A stretch of 27,063 nt of DNA from NCBI GenBank assembly GCA_964612075.1, contig CAZTFC010000036.1, positions 1 to 27,063 of the forward strand. The letters are read 5' to 3'. Made by a program: the position numbers and the translations under genes. Below are positions 13,532 through 20,484 of this stretch, one piece after another (positions within the stretch are counted from its first letter, which is position 1; each line of letters starts with the position of its first letter). Source of the stretch: UBA2219 sp964612075. GTDB lineage: Bacteria; Desulfobacterota; Deferrimicrobia; Deferrimicrobiales; Deferrimicrobiaceae. The notes under the pieces were generated by a model. The model saw only the letters and a list, made by a program, of their open reading frames with translations. It made no database searches and was not told the origin of the DNA.

Positions 13532-14335
13532 TCAGAGGACCGCGAGGCCCGCGTAGCCGACCACCTGGTCGTAATCCCGGCTGACGTCTCCGGAAGTGGC
13601 GTATTTTATCAGAAGGGCCTTCGTCGCGCCAAGCCGGAGCGCCGCGAACAGCGCCACGGTCGCCGGGATGACGCCGCACATGGTGATCCGCTCGGAGCGG
13701 ACGGTCCGGTAGAGCCCTTCGGGATCGAGCGCGAGGAACCGGTCGATCGCCATCCGGTCCTTCTTGCGGGCCACCTCGTCGGGCTCGTAGTGGGACATGT
13801 CGGAGCTGGCGACGATCAGGGGGCGCTCGGGTTCCGTCGAGATCACGGAAGCGACCGCTTCCCCGAGGGCGCGGCAGTCCGCGACGGAAAGCCGGCCCAG
13901 GGCGACGGGGACGAACCGGAAGTCGGGGCGGAACCGGTGGAGGAACGGAAGCTGGACCTCGAGGGAATGCTCGTGGGCGTGGGCCGTCTCGTCCTCCTGC
14001 AGCAGGGGGCACGCATCTTTAAGCCGCCGGCCGAGGTCGGCGTCCACGGGGACGTCGCCCCAGGGCATGCGCCAGCTGCCGCGGGTGAGGATCGCCGCTT
14101 CCTCCCCGTACCCGGTGTGGTTCGGGCAGAAGACGACGACCTTTCCGGGTACCTGGACCGAGGAGAAGACCTCTCCCGCGACCGCCCCCGAATAGACGTA
14201 CCCGGCGTGGGGGGAAACCACTGCGATCGCCGGGAGCTTCTCCTGCACGTCCCGGGTAAGCGCGGCGACGGCCCGGGAAAGGCCGTCGGCGGTGCCCGGG
14301 TAGAACTGCCCGGCCACGGCGGGGGATCGGTTCAT
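13532..14335 (-). CDS. Memo-like protein (AmmeMemoRadiSam system protein B)
   Basis: A 267-residue protein of the Memo family, related in fold to class III extradiol dioxygenases. Motifs seen: AVAGQFYPG at the start, SPHAGYVYSG (H43), CPNHTGYG (H73), AHEHSLEVQLPFL, SSDMSHYEP, and a late Cys in TMCGVIP. Two His and that Cys correspond to the metal ligands of human MEMO1. In bacteria it is often found with an AMMECR1-domain protein and a radical SAM enzyme, but neither partner is in this window. I chose ATG 14335 to fit the family start. GTG 14350 is in frame. It is probably co-transcribed with gltX. The reaction is unknown. Confidence 0.88.
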   Translation of the reverse strand: MNRSPAVAGQFYPGTADGLSRAVAALTRDVQEKLPAIAVVSPHAGYVYSGAVAGEVFSSVQVPGKVVVFCPNHTGYGEEAAILTRGSWRMPWGDVPVDADLGRRLKDACPLLQEDETAHAHEHSLEVQLPFLHRFRPDFRFVPVALGRLSVADCRALGEAVASVISTEPERPLIVASSDMSHYEPDEVARKKDRMAIDRFLALDPEGLYRTVRSERITMCGVIPATVALFAALRLGATKALLIKYATSGDVSRDYDQVVGYAGLAVL

Positions 14336-14370
14336 GGCTTCATGATACACCGTTTCCCGAGAATAGGCGA

Positions 14371-14399
14371 TTGACAGGGAGAGGGCGGTTGCCTATAGT
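14371..14399 (+). promoter_or_regulatory. Main sigma-70 promoter of the yceD-rpmF-plsX-fab operon
   Basis: TTGACA (14371-14376), 17 bp, TATAGT (14394-14399): an almost perfect promoter. The predicted start is near 14406, about 26 bases before the TTG start of the first gene. It lies in the divergent gap with the Memo-like gene. Confidence 0.88.
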
Positions 14400-14411
14400 A
14401 ATTTCTTTACT
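14397..14411. promoter_or_regulatory. Palindrome over the start of the fab operon
   Basis: AGTAA-TTTCT-TTACT is an inverted repeat that overlaps the end of the -10 box and the predicted transcription start. The position suits an operator for a lipid-synthesis regulator. It does not match a FapR or FadR site that I can recognise, and the arms are only 5 bp. Confidence 0.3.
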
Positions 14412-14431
14412 TTGCAAGGGATATCATCGCT

Positions 14432-14974
14432 TTGTACATACGGGTGACGGAAATACCCGGGGGGGGCTTGGACGTTTTCGCCTCCAGGGGGCGGGCGTCG
14501 ATCCCGAGGATTCTCGAGGGGATGGACACCACCCCGTTGACTTCGTGCCGGCTCGTTTCCGCGGACCTGCTGCTCTCGGTCGAGGAGGGTGATGTCCTGG
14601 CGGAAGGCTCGTTCGAGGCGGAAGGGGACGCCCCCTGTGACCGTTGCTCGGAGCCGGTCCCGGTCCGGTTCGGGAAGTCGTTCCAGTGTCTGCTCGTCCC
14701 GCGCGGCGAGGAGCCGAAGGCGACGGGGCCCATGGAATTGCACGCCGAAGACCTCGATGTCGAGTATTATGACGGAAAAGGCGTCGAGGTGAACGACGTT
14801 TTCTGGGAGCAGGTGGCGCTCGAAATCCCCGTGAGCGTCCTCTGCTCGGAAGAATGCAAGGGGATCTGCCCCAGGTGCGGGGCGAACCGGAACAGGGAAG
14901 CGTGCTCCTGCGAAAACAGCGCGGCGCCCGGCCCGTTCGACGTACTGAAGAACCTGAAGGGGAAGAAGGAGTAG
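14432..14974 (+). CDS. DUF177 (YceD) protein
   Basis: A 180-residue cytoplasmic protein of the YceD/DUF177 family, typically encoded directly before rpmF and linked in bacteria and chloroplasts to 23S rRNA accumulation. The middle has the family Cys pair C69-x-x-C72 (APCDRC). The C-terminus has a second Cys cluster (LCSEECKGICPRCG, then CSC) that probably binds zinc and is common in this lineage. The start is TTG 14432, with AAGGGAT about 10 bases upstream. Other starts would lose the conserved N-terminal strand. It is the first gene of the long operon and ends 3 bases before rpmF. Confidence 0.85.
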   Translation: MYIRVTEIPGGGLDVFASRGRASIPRILEGMDTTPLTSCRLVSADLLLSVEEGDVLAEGSFEAEGDAPCDRCSEPVPVRFGKSFQCLLVPRGEEPKATGPMELHAEDLDVEYYDGKGVEVNDVFWEQVALEIPVSVLCSEECKGICPRCGANRNREACSCENSAAPGPFDVLKNLKGKKE

Positions 14975-14977
14975 ACC

Positions 14978-15160
14978 ATGCCGAACCCGAAACGAAGGGG
15001 CTCCAAGTGCCGCAGGGACAAGCGGCGGACCCACAAGAAGCTGGCACAGCCGGCCGTCAGCACCTGCCCGCAGTGCAAGGCGGTCAAGCGCCCCCACGTC
15101 GTCTGCCCGACGTGCGGCACGTACAAGGGCCGGGAAGTCATCGAGAAAGAAGAAGCCTGA
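14978..15160 (+). CDS. rpmF: 50S ribosomal protein L32
   Basis: 60 residues beginning MPNPKRRGSKCRRDKRRTHK, the L32 signature. A four-Cys zinc ribbon (CPQC and CPTC) is intact, so this is the zinc-binding form. It lies between yceD and plsX, its usual place, three bases after the yceD stop. Confidence 0.97.
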   Translation: MPNPKRRGSKCRRDKRRTHKKLAQPAVSTCPQCKAVKRPHVVCPTCGTYKGREVIEKEEA

Positions 15161-15176
15161 TTCCCTCCTCCTCCAT

Positions 15177-16181
15177 ATGAACATCGCCGTGGATGCCATG
15201 GGGGGGGACCACGCCCCGCGCGAAATCGTGCGCGGCGCGGTCCAGGCGTTCCGGGAGAACGGTTTTTCTCTGATCCTCGTCGGCCAGGAGCCGCGGATCC
15301 GCGAGGAGCTGGCCGCCGCCGGCGCGTCCGGGGACGACATTCGTGTCGTGCACGCCTCCGAGGTGGTGGAGATGTGCGACGTCCCGGGCGTGGCGCTCAA
15401 GAAGAAGAAGGACTCCTCGATCCGGGTCGGGATCAACCTCGTGGCGGAGGGGAAGGCCGACGCCTTCGTCAGCGCCGGAAACTCCGGGGCGGTGATGGTG
15501 GGCGGCCTGCTCATCCTCAAAAAAGTGCCCGGCATCGACCGGCCGGCGATCTCCGCCACCATCCCGTCCCCGCACGGGCCGATCGTCCTCATCGACGCCG
15601 GGGCGAACGTCGACTGCAAGGCGGCGCACCTGCTGCAGTTCGCCGTCATGGGCGAGGTCTACGCCCGCAAATTCCTGAACATTCCCGTTCCCCGGATCGC
15701 CGTGGTGAGCATCGGGGAAGAGGATTCCAAGGGGAACGACGTCTCGCGCGAAACCTGCGAGCTGATCCGGCGGACGGGCCTGAAATTCGTCGGGAACGCC
15801 GAGGGGCGCGATTTCTTCACGGGGAAGGCCGACGTCTTCGTCTGCGACGGGTTCGTGGGGAACGTTGCCGTGAAGACCATGGAAGGGATGGCCCAGGCGT
15901 TCGGGCCGTTCCTGAAGACCGAGATCGACAAATCCCTCCTGGCCAAGGCCGGGGTCCTTCTCGCCATGGGCGCGATCCGGAACCTCCGGAAGCGCCTCGA
16001 CTACGCGGAATACGGCGGCGCGCCCCTCCTGGGCGTTCGGGGCGGCGTCATGATCTGCCACGGGTCGTCCGACCAGAGGGCGATCAAGAACGCGATCCGG
16101 GCGGCGGGCACGATGGCGCGCTTCGGGCTCGACGAGGAGATCGCCCGCTCGATCTCCGTGCACGCGCCGGCTCCGGCCTGA
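15177..16181 (+). CDS. plsX: Phosphate acyltransferase PlsX
   Basis: 334 residues. PlsX makes acyl-phosphate from acyl-ACP for the first step of phospholipid synthesis (PlsX/PlsY route), as a peripheral membrane enzyme. Seen: the start MNIAVDAMGGDHAPREIV, VSAGNSGAVMVGGL, IDAGANVDCKAAHL, GNVAVKTMEGMAQAF, and a C-terminal GGAPLLGVRGGVMICHGSS. Length is normal. I see no good ribosome site before ATG 15177, so translation may be coupled to rpmF, which ends 16 bases earlier. An 8-base G tract lies near the start (15200-15207). Confidence 0.95.
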   Translation: MNIAVDAMGGDHAPREIVRGAVQAFRENGFSLILVGQEPRIREELAAAGASGDDIRVVHASEVVEMCDVPGVALKKKKDSSIRVGINLVAEGKADAFVSAGNSGAVMVGGLLILKKVPGIDRPAISATIPSPHGPIVLIDAGANVDCKAAHLLQFAVMGEVYARKFLNIPVPRIAVVSIGEEDSKGNDVSRETCELIRRTGLKFVGNAEGRDFFTGKADVFVCDGFVGNVAVKTMEGMAQAFGPFLKTEIDKSLLAKAGVLLAMGAIRNLRKRLDYAEYGGAPLLGVRGGVMICHGSSDQRAIKNAIRAAGTMARFGLDEEIARSISVHAPAPA

Positions 16182-16235
16182 CGGGCGTCCCCGCCGGAAG
16201 GCCCCGGCTCTTCTTTTAGGTCAGGGAGGATCATC

Positions 16236-17213
16236 TTGGCATCCAAGATCGTCGGTCTGGGGATGTACGCTCCCCAGAAGAAATTATCGAATTTCGATCT
16301 CGAGAAGATGGTCGACACCAGCGACAGCTGGATCGTCGAGCGCACCGGGATCCGCTTCCGGCGGATCTCGGACCCGGGCACGAACAATTCCGACCTCGCC
16401 CTGGCCGCGTCGCGGAAGGCGCTCGCCGACGCCGGCGTCCGCCCCGAGGACCTCGACCTGATCCTGATCGGCACCTGCTCCCCCGACATGGTGATCCCGT
16501 CGACCGCCTGCTTCCTGCAGATGAAGCTGGGCGCCTCGAACGCCTTCGCGATGGACCTCGTCGCGGCATGCTCCGGCTTCATCTACGGGCTCTCGGTCGC
16601 CGACGCCTACATCCGCTCGGGGCGCGCGAAGAAGGTGTTGGTAGTGGGTTCCGAACTGCTCAACCCGCTGATCGACTACACCGACCGGACGACCTGCATC
16701 CTGTTCGGGGACGGCGCGGGGGCCGCTGTCGTCGCCGAGTGCCCGGAAGGGGACGGGATCCTTTCGAGCCACATGCAGTCGGACGGGAACCTGTGGGAGC
16801 TGATCCAGATCCCGGGACCGGGAACGGTCAACCCGCTGACGCCGGATCTCATCTCCCAGAAGCTGCATTGCCTGCGGATGTTGGGGAACGAGACGTTCAA
16901 GCACGCCGTGACCAAGATGGGCGACGTGGCCCTGAAGGTGCTGGCCGACGCGGGGGTCGGGGTCGACGAGCTGGCGCTCGTCGTCCCGCACCAGGCGAAC
17001 CTGCGGATCATCACCGCCGTGGGGAAGCGGCTCGGCGTCACGGCGGACAAGGTCTTCGTGAACGTGGACAAGTACGGAAACACCTCCGCCGCCTCGATCC
17101 CGCTGGCCCTTTCGGAAGCGAAGGCGCAGAACCGGATCGCCTCGGGCGACCTCGTGCTCCTGGTGGCGTTCGGCTCCGGCCTCACCTGGGGCGCGGTGCT
17201 GATGAGGATGTAG
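16236..17213 (+). CDS. fabH: Beta-ketoacyl-ACP synthase III
   Basis: 325 residues. FabH condenses acetyl-CoA with malonyl-ACP to start fatty-acid synthesis. The catalytic triad is complete: C112 (LVAACSGFIYG), H252 (VPHQANLRI) and N282 (KYGNTSAAS). The C-terminal GSGLTWGA is typical. The start is TTG 16236, with AGGGAGGA five bases upstream. It follows plsX after a 54-base gap and precedes fabD by 13 bases. Confidence 0.96.
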   Translation: MASKIVGLGMYAPQKKLSNFDLEKMVDTSDSWIVERTGIRFRRISDPGTNNSDLALAASRKALADAGVRPEDLDLILIGTCSPDMVIPSTACFLQMKLGASNAFAMDLVAACSGFIYGLSVADAYIRSGRAKKVLVVGSELLNPLIDYTDRTTCILFGDGAGAAVVAECPEGDGILSSHMQSDGNLWELIQIPGPGTVNPLTPDLISQKLHCLRMLGNETFKHAVTKMGDVALKVLADAGVGVDELALVVPHQANLRIITAVGKRLGVTADKVFVNVDKYGNTSAASIPLALSEAKAQNRIASGDLVLLVAFGSGLTWGAVLMRM

Positions 17214-17226
17214 GGGAGGCGAAGGC

Positions 17227-18159
17227 ATGCCGATCGCGTTGCTGTTTCCCGGGCAGGGGTCGCAGTTTCCGGGGATGGGGAAGGAGCTGTACGACGAGTT
17301 CCCCGCGGCGAGGAGGGTGTTCGACGAGGTGTCCGACGCCCTTTCGCAGGACATGGCCGCGCTCTGTTTCCGGGGGACCGGGGAGGAGCTCCGGCTGACC
17401 GAGAACACGCAGCCGGCCATCTTCACAGTGAGCGTGGCGGCCTTCCGGGCGCTGGAGGAGGGGGCGGGGATCCACCCCCTGTGCGCCGCCGGGCACTCTC
17501 TCGGCGAGTACTCCGCGCTGGCGGCGGCGGGCGTTCTCCCGGTGAGGGACGCGGCCCGGGTGCTGCGGTCGCGGGGACGGTTCATGCAGGACGCCGTTCC
17601 GGTCGGGGAGGGCGCGATGGCGGCCGTCCTCGGGCTGGACCCCGGGCAGGTGGAGGAGGCGTGCCGCGCGGCCGCCGGGCTCGGCGTCGTGTCTCCCGCG
17701 AATTATAATGGGGGAGGGCAGGTCGTCATCTCCGGTGCGGCCAAGGCAGTGGCGGCCGCGGGCGAGGCGGCGAAGGCGGTGGGGGCGAAGAAGGTCGTCC
17801 CGCTGCAGGTGAGCGGCCCGTTCCACTGCGAGCTGATGCGGCCGGCGGCAGAACGGCTGGCTCCGGAGCTTTCCGCGGTGGAGCAGGGGGCGTTCCGGTT
17901 CCCGGTCGTCGCCAACGTCACGGCGGCGCCGTACGGGGAAGGCGCCCCGGCGGCCGAGACCCTGGTGCGGCAGATCACCGCACCGGTGCGGTGGGAGGAG
18001 TCCGTCCGGGCGATGCGGCGGATGGGCGCGACGGCGTTCCTGGAGGTCGGCCCGGGGAAGGTCCTTTCCGGGCTCGTCCGGCGGATCGAGAAGGAAGTGC
18101 CGGCGGCGGCGTTCTGCGGCAGGGCGGACCTCGAGGCCGTCGCCGCGCTGCCCCGGTGA
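17227..18159 (+). CDS. fabD: Malonyl-CoA:ACP transacylase
   Basis: 310 residues. FabD moves malonate from CoA to acyl-carrier protein. Seen: LFPGQGSQ at the start, the nucleophile S91 in GHSLGEY, the catalytic H200 in SGPFHC, and the late GPGKVLSGLVRRI. A good ribosome site (GGGGAGGCGAAGGC) precedes ATG 17227. The stop is followed at once by a T-run and a 60-base AT-rich gap before fabG. Confidence 0.96.
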   Translation: MPIALLFPGQGSQFPGMGKELYDEFPAARRVFDEVSDALSQDMAALCFRGTGEELRLTENTQPAIFTVSVAAFRALEEGAGIHPLCAAGHSLGEYSALAAAGVLPVRDAARVLRSRGRFMQDAVPVGEGAMAAVLGLDPGQVEEACRAAAGLGVVSPANYNGGGQVVISGAAKAVAAAGEAAKAVGAKKVVPLQVSGPFHCELMRPAAERLAPELSAVEQGAFRFPVVANVTAAPYGEGAPAAETLVRQITAPVRWEESVRAMRRMGATAFLEVGPGKVLSGLVRRIEKEVPAAAFCGRADLEAVAALPR

Positions 18160-18168
18160 TTTTTTTAC

Positions 18169-18198
18169 TTGAATGAATCGTAATGTTGAATGTATGAA
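18169..18198 (+). promoter_or_regulatory. Candidate internal promoter before fabG
   Basis: TTGAAT (18169-18174), 18 bp, TATGAA (18193-18198) lie in the only AT-rich gap of the fab cluster. TTGAATG also occurs twice as a direct repeat (18169 and 18186), 17 bases apart. A secondary promoter for fabG-acpP-fabF, perhaps regulated, is plausible. Confidence 0.35.
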
Positions 18199-18219
18199 TT
18201 TCCGGATGGGGGTGAGACG

Positions 18220-18963
18220 ATGATACTGTCCGGCAAGGTCGCGCTGATCACCGGCTCGGCGCGGGGAATCGGGCGCGCGATCGCGGAGCGTTTCTCGGCG
18301 GAGGGGGCGACCGTCGTCATCAACGACGTCGGGAGCGACGCGGGGGCCGTCGAGACGCTCGAGGCGCTCAAGGCCGCCGGGGGCAAGGGATCGGTGGAGA
18401 TGTTCGACGTCTCTGACGCCTCCCAGGTCGACGCCGCGGTGAAGCATATCCTGGAGACCCACGGGAAGATCGACGTCCTGGTGAACAACGCCGGGATCAC
18501 GCGGGACAACCTGCTCCTGCGGATGTCGGAGGACGAGTTCGACGCGGTGCTCCGCGTCAACCTGAAAGGCACCTTTCTGTTGACCAAGACGGTCACCCGC
18601 CACATGATCAAGCAGCGGAGCGGCCATGTCGTCAACATCAGCTCGGTGGTCGGCCTCATGGGCAACGCCGGCCAGTCGAACTACGCGGCGGCGAAGGCGG
18701 GGATCGTCGGGTTCACGAAGGCGACCGCCCGCGAGCTGGCGGGCCGGAACGTCACCGTGAACGCGATCGCGCCGGGGTTCATCAAGACCGCGATGACGGC
18801 CGCCCTCCCCGAGGCCGTGCAGAAGACGTTCCTTGCCCAGATCCCCCTGGGCCGCTTCGCGGAGCCGGGGGAAGTGGCCGAACTGGCCCTGTTCCTCGCC
18901 TCCGACGCCTCCTCGTACATCACGGGGCAGGTGATCGGGATCAACGGCGGATTGTACATGTGA
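18220..18963 (+). CDS. fabG: 3-oxoacyl-ACP reductase
   Basis: A 247-residue short-chain dehydrogenase that reduces beta-ketoacyl-ACP with NADPH. Seen: the cofactor motif TGSARGIGRA, NNAGITRDNLLLRM, the catalytic Ser in ISSVVGLMGNAGQ, and the Tyr/Lys of YAAAKAG, ending GQVIGINGGLYM as usual. I chose ATG 18220 (MILSGKVALITG), with GGGGGTGAG just before it. The in-frame ATG 18190 would add ten residues unlike the family. acpP follows after 33 bases. Confidence 0.96.
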   Translation: MILSGKVALITGSARGIGRAIAERFSAEGATVVINDVGSDAGAVETLEALKAAGGKGSVEMFDVSDASQVDAAVKHILETHGKIDVLVNNAGITRDNLLLRMSEDEFDAVLRVNLKGTFLLTKTVTRHMIKQRSGHVVNISSVVGLMGNAGQSNYAAAKAGIVGFTKATARELAGRNVTVNAIAPGFIKTAMTAALPEAVQKTFLAQIPLGRFAEPGEVAELALFLASDASSYITGQVIGINGGLYM

Positions 18964-18996
18964 AGTGAAGCCATTCCATTCGAAGGGAGAAACGGG

Positions 18997-19230
18997 ATGT
19001 CGGTAGAAAAGAGGGTTCGGGAGATCGTGGCGGAGCAGCTGGAGCGCGACGTGAACGACGTGAAGGGCGAGTCCGCCTTCATCGACGACCTCGGCGCCGA
19101 TTCGCTCGACATCGTGGAGCTCGTGATGAAGATGGAGGAGGAGTTCGGCATCGAGATCCCCGACGAGGAAGCCGAGAAGATCAAGACGGTCAACGACGTC
19201 GTCGCCTACATAGCGGCCCACAAGAAGTAG
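18997..19230 (+). CDS. acpP: Acyl carrier protein
   Basis: 77 residues, highly acidic, with the phosphopantetheine attachment site S36 in GADSLDIVELVM. It carries the growing acyl chain for FabH/F/G/D and the donor for PlsX. A good ribosome site (GAAGGGAGAAACGGG) precedes it, in keeping with the high expression of ACP. It is 3 bases from fabF. Confidence 0.97.
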   Translation: MSVEKRVREIVAEQLERDVNDVKGESAFIDDLGADSLDIVELVMKMEEEFGIEIPDEEAEKIKTVNDVVAYIAAHKK

Positions 19231-19233
19231 GTC

Positions 19234-20484
19234 ATGCGCAGGGTCGTCATCACCGGGCTGGGGGCGGTCACTCCGCTGGGTGTCGGCGTGACGCCCACGT
19301 GGGAGGCCGCCCTTGCGGGGAAATCCGGCATCGGGCCCATCACGCGGTTCGACCTGACGGACTTCTCCAGCCGGATCGCCGCCGAGGTGAAGGGGTTCGA
19401 CGCCGAGAAGTTCATCGACCGGAAGGAGATCAGGCGGATGGACCCGTTCCTCCATTACGCCATGGCGGCCGCGCACATGGCGATGGAGGACTCGGGCCTC
19501 GTCATCGGCCCGGAGCTCGCGCCCAGGGCGGGCGTCTACATGGGGAGCGGGCTCGGGGGGCTGTCCACCCTCGAGAGGTACCACAAGGCGTACCTCGTCG
19601 AGGGCGGCCCGAAGAGGATCAGCCCGTTCTTCATCCCGATGCTCATCTCGAACCTGGCGCCGGGCAACATCGCCATGAAGTACGGCGCGAAGGGGCCGAA
19701 CATCCTGACCTCGACGGCGTGCGCCGCGTCGAGCCACGCCGTCGGGGAAGCGATGCACGCCATCCGCGGCGGCGTCTGCGACGTCGTCATCGCCGGCGGC
19801 GCGGAGGCGACGGTCACGCCTTTGGGAGTGGGGGGATTCTGCGCGATGAAGGCGCTCTCCACCCGCAACGACGACCCGGCCGCGGCTTCCCGGCCGTTCG
19901 ACGCGGACCGCGACGGCTTCGTGGTGGGGGAGGGATCGGCGATCCTGGTCCTCGAGGAGCTGGAATTCGCGAGGAAGCGCGGCGCGAAGGTCTACGCCGA
20001 GATCCTCGGGTACGGCGCCTCGGCCGACGCCCACCACATCACGGCGCCCGCTCCGGGCGGAGAAGGGGCGGCCCGGGCCATGGCCGCCGCGATCGCCGAC
20101 GGGGGGATCAGCGCCGGGGAGATCGACTACATCAACGCGCACGGGACCTCCACGCCGCTGAACGACCTGTACGAGACGATGGCCATCAAGGCCGTGTTCG
20201 GGGATCGCGCGAAGTCCATCCCCGTCAGCTCGACCAAGTCCATGACGGGGCACCTGCTGGGCGCCTCGGGCGCCATCGAGGCGATGTTCTGCGCCCTGAC
20301 GATCCGGGACGGCGTCCTGCCGCCGACCATCAACTACACGACCCCGGACCCGGAGTGCGACCTCGACTACGTGCCCAACGTGAAGCGGGAACACCCGGTC
20401 CGGTATGCACTGTCGAATTCCTTCGGCTTCGGCGGCACGAACTCCGTCCTGCTGTTCGGCCGGTACGGGGAGTCGGGCCAATGA
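19234..20484 (+). CDS. fabF: Beta-ketoacyl-ACP synthase II
   Basis: 416 residues. FabF elongates acyl-ACP chains with malonyl-ACP. The Cys-His-His centre is complete and numbered as in E. coli: C163 (STACAASSH), H303 (NAHGTSTPLND), H340 (SMTGHLLGASG). The start MRRVVITGLGAVTPLG is typical. Its TGA stop overlaps the next ATG (ATGA), so the pentose isomerase domain downstream is translationally coupled. Confidence 0.96.
   Translation: MRRVVITGLGAVTPLGVGVTPTWEAALAGKSGIGPITRFDLTDFSSRIAAEVKGFDAEKFIDRKEIRRMDPFLHYAMAAAHMAMEDSGLVIGPELAPRAGVYMGSGLGGLSTLERYHKAYLVEGGPKRISPFFIPMLISNLAPGNIAMKYGAKGPNILTSTACAASSHAVGEAMHAIRGGVCDVVIAGGAEATVTPLGVGGFCAMKALSTRNDDPAAASRPFDADRDGFVVGEGSAILVLEELEFARKRGAKVYAEILGYGASADAHHITAPAPGGEGAARAMAAAIADGGISAGEIDYINAHGTSTPLNDLYETMAIKAVFGDRAKSIPVSSTKSMTGHLLGASGAIEAMFCALTIRDGVLPPTINYTTPDPECDLDYVPNVKREHPVRYALSNSFGFGGTNSVLLFGRYGESGQ

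Noticed and set aside
17182..20481. A 1099-codon minus-strand open frame opposite the fab genes
   Set aside because: Same cause: the plus strand holds fabD, fabG, acpP and fabF with complete active sites, and the antisense translation is Arg/Asp/His-rich nonsense.
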